NCBI GenBank assembly: GCA_020631735.1
Contig: CM036179.1
Location: 28,821,063-28,885,062 of the forward strand
Length of the DNA: 64,000 nucleotides
Direction: 5' to 3'
Origin: Saccharum officinarum
Lineage: Eukaryota; Streptophyta; Magnoliopsida; Poales; Poaceae
Below the pieces are notes generated by a model, which saw only the letters and a list, made by a program, of their open reading frames with translations, made no database searches and was not told the origin of the DNA. A program made the position numbers and the translations under genes. Within the stretch, counting starts at the first letter, position 1. Each line of letters begins with the position of its first letter. This document shows, in pieces, positions 48,020 through 60,628 of the stretch.

Positions 48020-51000
48020 CACTATAATGCTCTTGTGTGTGCCAAGTCTTCAGTGCCCGATGAAGACACATATACAGACACACGTGTAACTCGTGTTGTT
48101 CGAACCATGCGTGGAAGGCGCATGTAGCAAACCAAACCGTATGAGGATAAAAAAAAAGTCTTCTCTCTGGTCTCTGTACTATCGTCATCCTCTCTGACTA
48201 GTTAACAAAAGTTCCTTCCCTCCTTTGCTATGTACACATCCACTACTGCTAGTGATGACTTGGTGAGCATGCATGTTTAGTGGCCATTTCCTGCTTTACA
48301 CATCCACTAGTTGTTTACTAAAGAACTTCAATAGTCAAGTCTGGAAATCGACATATCGTATCTGTTGTTGTTGAAAACCCTGGCCTTGAGCAAATTTCTT
48401 CTCTAGTGCGTGGTCTATACGCACATCAAGTCGTCTAGACGTCTTTCATTTTCGTAGTCACATACGTAGTGCTGTTTGAAAGGCGACTCTCTCCGTGCCA
48501 AGTCTTTTCTCTTGTCTTTTAGTCTCTCGTCATTGTTTGGCTCGTTTAAAAAAGTTTCTACCCTCGTGTGTAGTACATATCACTACTAGTGGGGAGCATG
48601 CGTACACTTTCCCTCGTTGAAAAGTTCCTATTCGCTACTACGGAAGCGAATCGGTTTCTGTTCCAGCTAGAAATAAATTTCTGTAGACGGTTGATAACAT
48701 AGCCTGTCTCAAAAATTAAATATTTGTAGAAAATAAAGACCGGACGTTAAAAAATAACATTTTTTTTACCACAGCATTCAAGCTCATAATCTCTTATTCT
48801 ACACGAGCCTTCCCTACCATTACACCACAAAGTTACTTGTAATAAATGTGGAATACTCATTTTATATTAACTTCTATGAATCTTGTATTGAATATTTTGC
48901 CTACTAAAATATTTCAAATGAAAAAGAGGTTTAGTTACAAAATTTTAGATCTTGTCGAGCACTGCAACTATAGTGTACGGTGTATCTATATCTGAAATCG
49001 TTCAAAAAATCAAATTTTGAATCACAACTAAGAAATAAAAACATATCTTTGGGACCATAAAATATCTAAAATAAAAAATTTCAACTACAAAGTTGCAGAT
49101 CTCTTTTAGCTCTAGAACTTTGGTATAAAGTTCATCTTCATTTGAATTTTATTTGGACAAATTATAATTTTTCATACTGCAATTATTGTTAGGCCATTGG
49201 ATGTGATTTTCCAACGGTACGAATGCCTCTGTTTCTAGAGGTGCCCCATAATACCATCCGCCTTTGAAAATGTAAGCTATGCCTAGAGGCAGCCGGAAAC
49301 ACCAACCACCTCGGGAAATCGATTCTAAAGGTGGGCCATCTCTAAAACTAGTTTTATAGGAAGTTTTTATAGCCTCTGAAAAAGGGGCACCCCCCAAAAT
49401 CATTTTTGTATTAGTGATTTTTGGTGGCAAAAGTTTATGAGGGAAAGCGTGTAGAATTGTTCAGAACTTTGGCTCTGTGGAAAATACCTTTTCAGTGTCT
49501 TTATTTTTTGAATTTTTTTCCTATTTAGCAGTGGCAGAGGTAGCATCCACCAACGTTCTGTGTCCCACGTAGTGAACCCCCAATTAGCTAATTATGCCTC
49601 CAATTAGCTAATTAGTTATACTAACTGGTGCTTTGATTGCTTGTTCTTCCTCCCTATTAATCCCCGCTGGTATTTATAAAATTTAGAATTAGTTTTTCTA
49701 TTATCTTTCCCGTCTCTTTTGTTCTCCTTATTACTATGATTTTTATTGTTGTGGTCCCTACAACACACCTCTAAATAGCTAGCTAATGAATGTAATTTGT
49801 GTTTTGGTGGTTAGTTCTCCCTTCTTATTGGTCTCAACATCTATATTATTTCGGTATTATTTAGGATTAATCTTCATGTTATGTTTCTCATTTTCTTTTT
49901 GTTCATGTTATTATCATGATTTTTTCAGCCTAAGAATTAGATTGATCGGATAAAAAACCGTGGAGGTTACAAACCTAGGGCTAATTAAACTTTGCTTTCT
50001 TTTTATCTATAAGTGTTACTTTTAGTTTTTTAGTTTTCTTTTGTACCATAAAACAAAGGTTCATTTGGTTATTAACTATGGTCTTCTATGTATGCATTTT
50101 ATCATGTTTGATTGTTTCCGGCTTTTGTGTTGGTAACTGTGCCGGTGGGTTTCATCCTGATAAAACTCTACGAAACTCTCTCTATCTCTCTTGATAATTA
50201 ACCTACTAAATCATCAAAATTGCTGACGTGTCATAATACTAAATGCAAATGAAACTCAGACAAAACTCCCACTGAGGCTGGCCTAATGCTCATCTTCATC
50301 ACTCATGGTTTCACACTGATGGGAAAACCAATTAAGAAATAAAAAAACAGTCACACCCACGTGCGTGGCTGCACCCTCAACTGTGCCATGCGCTAGTTAG
50401 CCATCATCGTCCTCGTGAAGCCCGTGCTGTGGGCTGCCAAGAGGGGAGTCGGTGTCCACAAAGTAGATCCAACCTGGGACCTCCGAGAAGGGGAGCATGT
50501 TGCAACGCCCTCGCTTGGACGTCCATGCCCACCATCTCCATCGCTAGCCATGCCCTCACAGGATGCGCCCTTATGTAGATCTAGGCCGGGCCCAATGGGA
50601 AGGGGAGAGGGGATGATGGGATGCAGAGTGGCCATGGCCGCGCTGCCCTTGCTCGGTCATCGTTGAGAGAGAGAGAGAGGGATGGGGAGCCGGACAGCCA
50701 GGAAGGGGGGTTGGGCCACTGGGAAGGGCGGTGGCCTGGGGCAATGCTCCCTCGTTGAGATAGGGAGAGAGGGTGAGGAAGAGGGAGAGAGAGGCGGCGG
50801 TGCTATCTAGTGAAGGAGTCAGAGCGAGTAGGTCGGGTTGGTGGGCTAGGGTTCTAGCCAAGTTATATACTCAGGCTGGTTTTCAACGTCCGTTCAAGCC
50901 AGAAACCAGCGGTGAAATGATTTTCTCCACTGGCTCTGTTTCAAATTGGCGGTGACATATTATCACTGTCAGTTTTAATAAACTCTCGGTGAAAATAGTG

Positions 51001-53000
51001 TAGGGGAAAGCCATTTATGTAGTAGATCAATCTGTTCAAATCTAACTTGGTAAAATTTTAGTTTTGCTTAACCTAGTAATTACTCAGTCTCTCATGTCTC
51101 ACTGGTACAGATAAAAATAAAAAAGAAATGCCTCTGTAGTCACTCTGATAACTCTCTTATTTCCAGTACCAAGACGTTTCTTCTATAAATCCTCATGTGT
51201 GCTAAGTCTTTTCTCCGGTCTCTTACTCTCGTCGTTGTCTTACTTGTACTTGTTTAATTAATTACAAAAGCTTCTTCCCTCCTTTGCTTTACACATCCAC
51301 TACTAGTAGTGACTGGTGAGCATGTTTAGTACACATTCCTTCTTGGATACCTAAAATAACTTTATTAGTCAAGCTTGCAAAAGACCTATTGGTGGGTCTA
51401 TAGCAGAAAACCATAGCCAGTGGGACTTCTTTCTCTTTTTCGGGCCGGTTTAGTTGGTGATTTTTTTTTTGAGTTCGGCTACTGTAACACTTTTCGTTTT
51501 ATTTTGTAATTTGTGTCCAATCATGGACTAATTAGGCTCAAAAGATTTGTCTCGTGATTTACAACTAAACTGTGTAATTAGTTTTTTCTTTCATCTACAT
51601 TTAGTACTCCATGCATATGCCGTAAGATTTGATGTGACAGATACTGTAGCAAGTTTTAGGTTTCTTTTTAAGATCTAAACAGGCTCTTCGTCGTTGTCTA
51701 CTCACATCAAGTTTGAAATGAGACTCTCTCTTTGCTGAGTCATTTCTCTTGTCTTCTAGGAGGGTTCTTGTTTTCCGGTCACGGTACGCCATGCCACAAA
51801 GTCTAGCAGCCACAGATATCGATGTGACCGTTTGGTTGATAAATACGCATAGGCTATGTTCACTTCACATGCCAACTCAAAATATTTTCTTTTTCACCTA
51901 TCACATCGAATCTTTAGATCCATACATGGAGCATTAAATATAGGTAAAAAAGATAACTAATTGCATAGTTTGTCTGTAAATGTCGAGACGAATCTTTTGA
52001 TCCTAGTTAGTCCATGGTTGAACAAATTTTGCTAAATAACGAAAGATGTTACAGTAACTTTTCACCCACTTTTCACGAAGTGAATACACCCATAGGCAGC
52101 TACTGAGATTTACAGTGCAAATCGAATGTAATCTTTATAATAAAGTGTGGCAGCCATTTTTGCGCCACAACTTCAGCGTCGCCACAAGTGCAGCGTGGCG
52201 TGCACCGGTGGGCAACCAAACAGCCCGTAAGTCTCATCACATTATTTGACTCGTTTAAAGCAGTTTCTACCCTTGTTGTGTACACCAGACAGAGAACATA
52301 ACTAGTCTGCAGCCGGACCTGAAAAGTCCTATTTATTGATGGGAAGGTCCACGAGGGAAAAACCGAAATACTCCTGCGTGGCCTCGTTTAAATCCAGGTG
52401 ATGGTAAAGTTTCGAGGTGTCATATCGGCTATTATATCGGAGTGTCACATGGAAGTGTTCGGATAGTAATAATAAAGCAAATTACAGAAATCCTCAGTAT
52501 TCCGCGAGATGAATTTATTAAGCCTAATTAATCCGTCAGCAGCACAATTACTGTAGCTTTACTGTGGCATCACATTGTCAAATCATAGAATAATTAGGTT
52601 TAAAAGATTTGTCTCGCAAATTAGACGCAATCTGTGTAATTAGTTATTTTTTAGTCTATATTTTATACTCCATACATATATCTAAATATTCGATGGGATA
52701 TGATCTAAACTTAGGCCTTATTGTGGTAAATGTAAACTTTGCCCCTCTGGAAATTTCCTCTAGTTCGTAATCAACGCAAAGGGTTTGTGCCCTAACCAAA
52801 ACTACCTAACTTGCACAAGCATCTAGAAATAAGGAACCATTTTCTCTAACCAAGTTGACTGGAAAGGAAGAGTAAGCACATTGGTACACAAGGATGTCCT
52901 TTGAAAAAAAGTTGCTCCCGCTAATTGATTGAGTGAGTGAAAAGTGGAATAAGTTCACCATTGTCTTCTGTAGGGATAAAGCTGTTTTCACTAGGATAAA
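48020..53000. repeat. low-copy module repeated in intergenic DNA, no gene seen
   Basis: A module with GTGCCAAGTCTTTTCTC..., GACTCGTTTAAAAAAGTTTCTACCCT, CATCCACTACTAGTAGTGACTGGTGAGCATG and TTAGTCAAGC recurs in diverged form at about 48030-48430, 48480-48640, 51170-51430 and 52225-52380, and once more at 58230-58580 upstream of the lectin kinase. The same order of motifs suggests repeated local duplication. Between copies are MITE-like sequence and AT-rich DNA; CACTA-like TIR remnants occur near 49190-49440 and 50870-51000. Confidence 0.5.
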
Positions 53001-53284
53001 CATACGGGCGGGCGGGGTTTTCTACTTGTTTTTACTCTTCGTTGTCCTACAGTTGGTAAGCTTATGCCTCATCCTGGTTGGGAAGGTTACAGTACCTATC
53101 AGCCAGAGAGGAATTCTTCCAGTTGTATCGGCTATTTCCCCTACTTTCCTCCACATTTTCTCAAGTCTTCTGTCTAGTTTAAATTTCTTTTCATCCTCAC
53201 CTAATCTTGTTGAAAGTAGATTGCAGGTTCTCTTATATTTTTATAAAATATTATCTAATCTCATGTCATCACCGAAGTACTAAA

Positions 53285-53725
53285 TAACGTATAGCGGGTT
53301 GGTAGTTGATTAGCGTCGAGGTAGCGGATTACGGATAGCGGACGATATTGCGGACGATAAGTTCCAATAGCAGTACCCGATAGTCCCATATAATTTTAAG
53401 TACATATATCACGAATAATGAGTATAAATAATTTTAAGTGCATATATCATGAATAATTTTTAAGTTTCACAGCCAATGCGTGAGTATTTGAATTGGGGTG
53501 TGAGTCATAATGCGCTGGACTAATTAGGGATATTTGCTTCCATGTAATTGCGGCCTGCTACGCGCAATTGCGACCGCAATATCGGCCTGCTATTCAGAAT
53601 TGCGCCCGCAAAGTTTCAAGATGCAAAGTTCAGAGCACTACTTCATAGCGGTAGTGGCAATTGACCGCTACCACTATTGCGGATGCCATTACGGCCGCTA
53701 ACGCCGCTATTTATTACCTTGGTCA
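53285..53725. mobile_element. possible MITE with TAGCGG-rich ends
   Basis: AATAACGTATAGCGGGTTGG near the left and, reverse-complemented, GGTAATAAATAGCGGCGTTA at the right form imperfect inverted ends. Many GCGG/CCGC motifs lie inside. No clear TSD was found. Confidence 0.4.
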
Positions 53726-54129
53726 TCACTACCGCCGCTTCAAATTTTCCAGGAAAACAGTGCTTTCGTTATGTTCTAGTTTCTTCTGCCGATCGAGTCA
53801 TCATCATATAGCAATCCTTCTGTCGTCTTTGATTGTGGCCCCCTGGTGACTTAATTTCTAGAGTCCGTTTGGATAAATTTAGTTCCAGTTCAAGTAAAAC
53901 CTGAACTAATTTTTAGTTCATACTCCATCCATCCTAATTTATAGGTCATTTTGGCTTTCCTACGATATATATTACCGTATAATGTTATGGAGATTCGAAC
54001 CGGCTATAATTATAATATAATCTTGATTGCAAAATGAGATTTGTGATCCATTAGTAATATCAAATACAAAACATTAGAGTACCATGATAACATCTATTTA
54101 AATATAATAATAAAATATGTACAAAAATC

Positions 54130-54350
54130 AGGAATCGAAGGTCACTATCTAGTTGAGGCCATTGACCCAATAGTGAGTATCATGCTCTTGCTATTGGGAT
54201 AGCCTTGACTCGGCAGTGATATTTTCCTGTCACAGGCGGATCTAGGAGCCGGTAGTAATAGACAAACCCATCACTACTCAAGTACCCTCTGCAAGATGCG
54301 ATAGTGATGCTAGGTTTGGACCCTATAGTAATCCATGGATCTGGAGTATA
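54130..54350. other. CACTA-like subterminal remnant
   Basis: Degenerate GGCAGTGATATT / GCCGGTAGTAATAG / CCATCACTACT motifs resemble CACTA subterminal repeats; no intact terminus is seen. Confidence 0.35.
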
Positions 54351-54777
54351 GTATATATCTATAAAACCTCAACCCAGGAATACATATAGCTAGGTTTCAA
54401 TTTTGTCCTTAAAACTAGACGTGGCAATATTAATTTCACCGGTCTTTGCTGTGGTACCTCTAAATGACTGTGAGCCATTGATCTAGATGATTTTTATCAC
54501 ATATTACCTTCTAAGAGGTAATAGAAGGAGAAGGAAAATATTTTCCAATTAGATCTAATTCCATATCCTATTAGATCTAGCTTGCATGCATGATGTAAAT
54601 TGTAATCAACAAACTAATGTTCCTTTGTTTGTGACAACGTGACATATCATGCTAAGATGATTTTTAAACATTTTTTGTAACATTTTCTTTTCACATACGT
54701 TTGCATGTATGTCACTTCCTAAAATACACGAATATGCATGCTTAATCTTTTTGTGCTTATCCCTTTTATATAACGTA

Positions 54778-55031
54778 CTCCCTCTGTCTCTAAAAAAGAG
54801 TTGCTATGGGAATCATGCTGGTCAAACTTTCTCAACTTTGACTAGGGTGTAGAAAATGCGTGCAACATTTATATCTCTAAATAAGTTTATTATGAAAATA
54901 TATTCAACGATCTATCTAATGATATTAATTATATACCATAAATATTAATATTTGTTAAATAAATTTGATCAAAGTTAAAATTGTTAACTTTTTGGGAAGC
55001 GAGAATGACACTTTTTTAGGAACAGAGGGAG
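54778..55031. mobile_element. Stowaway MITE
   Basis: Inverted ends CTCCCTCTGTCTCTAAAAAAG / CTTTTTTAGGAACAGAGGGAG are flanked by TA on both sides (54776-54777, 55032-55033). Length 254 bases. Confidence 0.85.
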
Positions 55032-55033
55032 TA

Positions 55034-55659
55034 GTTTTAATCGAGTTAGCATAATATAAACACTTAAATATGTAACATGTTAGCGTGTAACATGTTTTAG
55101 ATAGCCAAAGTTCACGGCTCATTTAGCGTGTTAGATGTTGATGTTCTTTATGTATATAATATATTTTTTTAGTTGAGTATGTGAAATTAAAATGGATTGT
55201 TCGAATTCATATTTGGATCTGTGCGCAATTTTTGTAGGACAAAATAATTACGCACAGTTACGGAATAGAAAAAGGAAAGTTGCAGAAAAAAAAAGATTGC
55301 GGCAAGGAGGGGCCACATGCGCTTGTATCTCCCGTGATCTAGGGGATTTGAGAATTTTTCTTTTTTTAGGTTAATTAATTAATTTAATAATCTAAAAAAA
55401 TCAATGGCCTAGATTAGTTTGAAGTATTACCTCCTAGCAGGTAATGGGGGGTACCGTAGCATTGCCCTCACAATTTCACCCTTGAATATTATAGGAACAT
55501 AGTTAGGATAGAGATGAAAAATTTACACCACCAGTTAAAAAAAAATTACATCACGGTTTACCTGTCCCTCTAAATGGGGAGGCACTGTAACCAAAACAAA
55601 GCTAGTTCTCCTACTGTATGCAGGCAAGATATACACAAACACTCGCAGAATCATGCATA
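55034..55659. other. intergenic, downstream of the lectin kinase
   Basis: AT-rich sequence with no recognisable gene; the last part probably contains the 3'UTR of the receptor kinase. Confidence 0.4.
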
Positions 55660-57675
55660 TCATCTTCCTTGAGACATGGTGGCCGAAACTGATGTGCCAT
55701 TGCTTGCAGTTGATGAAGGATATGACATGATGTATGGATCGAACCCATCTTCTTGCATCAAGGCCAAGGCTTCAAAACTTTGGTGGGTGGGAGCTAGTTC
55801 TGGAGGTGATACATCGCCATGTAGGTACTGCATGACTTGCCGCATGCTTGGCCTTGCATTGGCAAATGGGTGTGAGCATAACAATCCCAACTTCAAAACC
55901 AAGCATGCCTCATTTACATTGTAGTCCCCCTTGAGCCTATTGTCGATTGTATCAGTGAGTGATCCATTCTGCAAATGTTGGAACACCCAATCAAAGAGCA
56001 TGATCTGGTTATGCTGTGCATTATGTTTGACAGGCCTTCGCCCACATGTGACCTCAAGAATGAACACACCGAAGGCAAACACATCTGTAAGAGGTGTGGC
56101 CTTGCCTGTACTTGCTAGTTCAGGAGCTAGATAGCCTATGGTGCCAACCACATGTGTCGTTTGTGGATCAATGCCATGGTCATACAATCTTGCAAGACCA
56201 AAATCACCTAACCTCCCATTCATCTCATCATCAAGGAGAACATTGCTTGCCTTGATATCGCGATGAATAACTACTTTCTCCCATTCCTCATGGAGATAAA
56301 GCAAACTACATGCTATACCCTTAATGATGCGAAACCTTTGAGACCAATCCAGTGTGGCCATAACCTGATCCCCATACAAATACTTATCGAGGCTTCCGTT
56401 GGGCATGTAGTCATATACTAAAAGGAGCTCACCTTTACGCCGACAATACCCAAGTAATTTTACAAGATTACGGTGCTGGAGGTGGCCAATGCTAACAACT
56501 TCAGCAATGAATTCCTTCATGCCTTGTTTTGAATCATGAGATACTTTCTTCACAGCTACCTTCAGTTTGGACCTTGGCAACACTCCCTTGTATACCCTTC
56601 CGAATCCTCCAGTCCCTAGGAGGTTTTTGTCCCTAAATCCTTCTGTTGCGCAAAACAAGTCCTTGTATGAGAACCTATGTGGGCCGAATTCGACCTCCCA
56701 GTCTTCCCTTAATTCGGCATACCTGATATGCCTCCCAACCGATAGGAAAATAATGGCACCAGCAGTGACAAGAAGCACAGCTGTTGCAACTGGTAGAACA
56801 ATCTCCAGGACCGGAGGGTGAGACTTTGAATGTGCAAGAGGCAACTTTGGCAAAATGGAGGTGTTGATAGCAGGGGCAGGGCCATTCATGGCAAAGCTCC
56901 AACCAAGCACATAGTGTCTTGTGTTTATCTTTCCTGTAGAAGATGAGAAGCCAATGTATGCCACATCTGTGAGCACGGTTGACAGATTGTAGGACGTTGA
57001 GACCGTTGGAGTTTTCGGTTTTGCCACACTGAGAGGAGCTAGGGTGCAACTGATCTTTGTGTTCTCACTATCGTAGTCTACCCACACCTGCATCGCCTCT
57101 TGGCTACAAAGGGTCAGGTCCTCGAACTCAAATGTGCCATTTTTGTCATGGTAGAAGCCAGCAACATGGGATTGGACGGAGTGAAGGCCATTGATGTTGA
57201 TGCCAATATGGTTGTTGTTGATGTCTTGAAACTCACTGTTTAGGTAGGTATCGAGCTCAAGAGCGAAGACATGGTTGGTACCATTGCCATCGTTCTGAAC
57301 GTTGAAGAGACCCAAGTAGCCAACAGGCGTCGCAGCAGAGAAGTTCTTGCCTGGTGAAATGAACATGGCCAGGCCATGGCTGCTAAGGTTGTTGTAGACC
57401 GAGATGATTCCAAATACGAAGAAGGCGGAGAAGGATTGCACCGTGCTGCTATTGGGAGATTTGCGGAAGTGCAATGGATCTGGAAAGAAAGCATGGCCTT
57501 TACTCATGGTCATGCCATTGGTCAGCTCAAGTAGGCCGTCTCCTGTGATGGAGGCCGTGCCGTCGAGCTCGAGGTTAGTGTTGGAAAAACCAGTGTAGGC
57601 AAACTTGGGATTATCACTTGCAAATGAAGTTGCAAAGTTAAACCCAAGCAACACTAGTTTCAGAAGGAAGAACAT
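55660..57675 (-). CDS. LecRK: L-type lectin receptor-like kinase, single exon, 671 aa
   Basis: The ATG at 57675 opens an uninterrupted frame. Residues 1-20 are a signal peptide. Residues 23-262 are a legume-type lectin domain, with GLAMFISP at 101-108 and FALELDTYLN at 137-146, and several N-glycosylation sites. Residues about 291-313 are a transmembrane helix. Residues about 348-620 are a Ser/Thr kinase with GTGGFG (354-359), the invariant Lys at 376, HRDIKASN (471-478, an RD kinase), DFG (491-493) and APE (517-519). All catalytic residues are present. The family sits in the plasma membrane, senses extracellular signals and acts in defence, salt response or pollen development; the ligand here is unknown. 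Intronless structure and length are typical. Confidence 0.95.
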   Translation of the reverse strand: MFFLLKLVLLGFNFATSFASDNPKFAYTGFSNTNLELDGTASITGDGLLELTNGMTMSKGHAFFPDPLHFRKSPNSSTVQSFSAFFVFGIISVYNNLSSHGLAMFISPGKNFSAATPVGYLGLFNVQNDGNGTNHVFALELDTYLNSEFQDINNNHIGININGLHSVQSHVAGFYHDKNGTFEFEDLTLCSQEAMQVWVDYDSENTKISCTLAPLSVAKPKTPTVSTSYNLSTVLTDVAYIGFSSSTGKINTRHYVLGWSFAMNGPAPAINTSILPKLPLAHSKSHPPVLEIVLPVATAVLLVTAGAIIFLSVGRHIRYAELREDWEVEFGPHRFSYKDLFCATEGFRDKNLLGTGGFGRVYKGVLPRSKLKVAVKKVSHDSKQGMKEFIAEVVSIGHLQHRNLVKLLGYCRRKGELLLVYDYMPNGSLDKYLYGDQVMATLDWSQRFRIIKGIACSLLYLHEEWEKVVIHRDIKASNVLLDDEMNGRLGDFGLARLYDHGIDPQTTHVVGTIGYLAPELASTGKATPLTDVFAFGVFILEVTCGRRPVKHNAQHNQIMLFDWVFQHLQNGSLTDTIDNRLKGDYNVNEACLVLKLGLLCSHPFANARPSMRQVMQYLHGDVSPPELAPTHQSFEALALMQEDGFDPYIMSYPSSTASNGTSVSATMSQGR

Positions 57676-57764
57676 AGCTACAACTACGAGGGAAGAGAAG
57701 GGGAGCTAGCTGCGTCGATGCAACAAACTCTAGCTGTACTGAAACTTTCCACCTCTACTAAGGA

Positions 57765-57771
57765 ATTTATA
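57765..57771 (-). promoter_or_regulatory. TATA box candidate for the lectin kinase
   Basis: TATAAAT on the minus strand lies 90 bases upstream of the ATG, implying a 5'UTR of about 60 bases. Confidence 0.5.
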
Positions 57772-58229
57772 ATTTTCACTGAGAAGGTAACCCATCATGC
57801 AGGTTTTTCTAAATTCCATACCTACTTGGTAGTGTGAATGAGAAAATTCACTAAGACGTGGTTTTCTCTCTATACAGATTCCTTCTAGATTAGATTATTT
57901 AACATGGAGACATATGCATAGCATCGAACTGTAGCCAACCCAAGCCCAACGTGTGCCCAATGATATGAAAAGATGGCCTCTTACCTTAGTAATGACATCT
58001 ACGCCATCACTATAATCTAGTCCCACGGGAAATTGAAGGTTTGACATAGCTAGTAGATGATGAAATAGACTTTGGAATCTTCTTCCTATCTAAAACATTC
58101 TTTCAGCTCTAGAATTTCATGGGCGCATCTAAGGTTATTTGAAAAATTCAAAAAAAAATTTAAATCTGAGGACATAAAACGTATATTCGTTCTTCTAAAC
58201 AGTATCGAATAAAAAAGTTATCATCGAAT

Positions 58230-58580
58230 CTCCAGTAACAGGACGTTTCCTGTATAATCGTTGATCAACATATGAATACCTAAATTTTCTGTCAGGTCTT
58301 TTGGTCTTGTCTTTGTTTGATTTGTCTACAAAAGTTTCTCCCCTAGTATGATGTAGTCCACAAAGTAAATATGACCGGTGACTGGTGACTTGTGAGCATG
58401 CTTAAATACACTCGCACATCATTAGTCAAGCCCACAGCAGGACCTGGAAAGTTCTCTATGGGTGCGAAAAGTCTACAACCGAAACTGATATTATCGTATC
58501 TATTGTTGAAAACTTTGGCCATGTGGAAACTTCTTCTCTACGCACATCGAGTCTTCAGTCTAGTGTTTAATTTTGGTCGT
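58230..58580. repeat. module copy upstream of the lectin kinase
   Basis: CTACAAAAGTTTCTCCCCT, GGTGACTTGTGAGCATG, CATTAGTCAAGCC and TCGTATCTATTGTTGAAAAC match the modules in 48-53 kb in the same order. Sequence from 57780 to 58230 shows no gene. Confidence 0.5.
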
Positions 58581-59010
58581 CACACAATCTTCTTTGAAAA
58601 AGGTGCACCCTCCCTTTTGCATGCCATCATCCTATGTCTTTAAATTAACTCCCTAAATTCCTAACATCACTACCGTCGCTTCAAGGTTTTCCATGAGTGT
58701 AACATCACTAGCGTGCCATCAATTCCTGAATAAATTAATTCTTAGAGTTCTCTTAAGTTAAATATTTTTTTGACTAAATTTATAGAAAAGGACGTCCAGA
58801 TTTATAACACTTAATTAGTATCATTAGATATGCCATAAAAAATTATTTTCGTAATATACTCATTATTTGATGATGTAAATATATGTGCTCTTTTCTATAA
58901 ATTAAGTCAAACATAAAAAAGTCTGATTTAATACAAGTCTAGAAATTGATTTATTCGGAAGGAGTACTAGCAAATATATCGATGCATCCGAGCATACAAT
59001 TTGTTGCACA

Positions 59011-59049
59011 ATTTATCTGGATGACTTGCTTGTAGTTTATTCAAAACAT
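59011..59049 (+). pseudogene. reverse-transcriptase relic (YLDD motif)
   Basis: Thirteen codons read IYLDDLLVVYSKH, the RT catalytic box of LTR retrotransposons. No further RT homology could be read on either side. Sequence from 59050 to 59690 looks repeat-derived but is unclassified. Confidence 0.5.
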
Positions 59050-59689
59050 CGTATGTTAGGGTCGCCTTCCTCTCAAGTAGATTACCTAACTAAGTTAGAT
59101 AACCATTAGTTAGATAACAATCTTAATCGGTCATCCTGGTACAGTACCCATATGATGTACTCAACCAACCTTCATCTAGGATCACGAGGATAGAAAAGAT
59201 CATCACAACATACAATAAGTTCACATCGCATTAAAAGTAGTACATTAGTTTACGACAAGTTTGCTCCACACTTAGTCATTACACCATAATATCAGAGTTA
59301 CGAGTGGAAGTCTTTAACTAACACAACATTGCTTTTGGTACAACGCATGGGTGTGACACTCTCCATGCATCTACGCAACGAACCATCCTCTACTCCTTGT
59401 CCTCGGAGGACTCAGATGCATAGAAGAAACCATGGGCTGGGGCTACAATACCTACAAGACTTAAACAATTACATGGTGCAGTTGTACTCAACAGGACTTA
59501 CCCAATGTATTAACAAGGATTATGCATTTGGTTCATTGGAAATGATAGTAATTGGTTTCGGATAAAGGCATTTTATAAAAGAATGAAACGTGACTTTAAA
59601 AACTAGGAAAGCATAGCATGTTTAAAGGAATGCAAGCAATTAGCAATTGGATCTCGATCTTCCATGAGTTCTTTGTCACTAGTTCGTAT

Positions 59690-60628
59690 CACTACTACAC
59701 AGAGATTAACACAGGCGGTCAAAAACGCTTTTGCGAGGACAACTTGTCCGCCTGCAATGGAACGCCTGGGTTAATCGTGATTAACACAAGGGGACTTGGT
59801 GCCCGCCTTGGTTAATCATGGTAAACACACGCAGTCCTTGTGCCTGCCTGGGTTAATCAATTTTAAAAAATAAAAAAAACATAGCCCAACACCGAACTCA
59901 TTCAGGGTCCGCGGTAGAGCCCAATGTGACAAAGAAAGCTTATGGCTTCTCAACATATATATACTACAAACCCGTTCAGGGTCCGCGGATGGATCTGGAC
60001 CCGCACTGCCGTTCAATGGGGCCGCACGATGCGCCGGCCCCGCCACGTCCACTACATCACGCACCGCCGCTGGCTAGGTCCGCACCGTTGCTTGCAAGGA
60101 CCACGCAGGGCCAGCACCACCACTCGCTGGGGCTGCAAGAAGCCCACGCATCATCTGTGCCGCCGTCCGTTGGAGCCATGCTGGGCTCACGTGTCCACGC
60201 CGCTGCCCGCTGGGGTGCGCGACCACCGGTCGAGAGTCACGCCGTCGGTCGTCGCTGGCCGGATCCGTCGCCAGGAGTCACAATGTCAGCAGAGAGAGGG
60301 AGGAAGAGAGATCGAATGTGCTCGGCTGAGGGAGAGGAAGAGAGATGGAGCGGCTGTGTCTGCTGGTTGGGAGGAGACAGCTTATGGTTTTTCAATATAT
60401 ACTGTGGACCCGTTACCAGGCCTAGATGGGCCAGGTGGGCTCAGCCTCTATTTTTATAGGCGGACCTCTTAAAAGGACTGCCTCCGTAAATCAATTTTAC
60501 GAGATGGGCAATCCTGACTGCCTCCGTAAATAAAATGTCTACCTACGAATATCCTCAGGTATTTTACAAGATGGTTGATTTTTATGACCGCCTACATTAA
60601 TATTTGGGCAATGTCTCGTGAAATCATT
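59690..60628. mobile_element. CACTA-type element, left end present, right end lost
   Basis: It begins CACTACTACACAGAGATTAA, with GCCTGGGTTAATC-type subterminal repeats at 59700-59870 and GACTGCCTCCGTAAAT repeats at 60475-60610. The GC-rich interior (about 59990-60400) has open frames on both strands with no recognised family. A LINE remnant occupies the place where the right terminus would be. Confidence 0.6.

Noticed and set aside
52933..53283. 116-codon hydrophobic frame on the plus strand
   Set aside because: No ATG-context, domain or duplicate support; AT-rich sequence gives such frames by chance.
59926..60472. Two overlapping open frames of about 176 codons
   Set aside because: GC-rich interior of a non-autonomous CACTA element, with frames on both strands and no recognised family.
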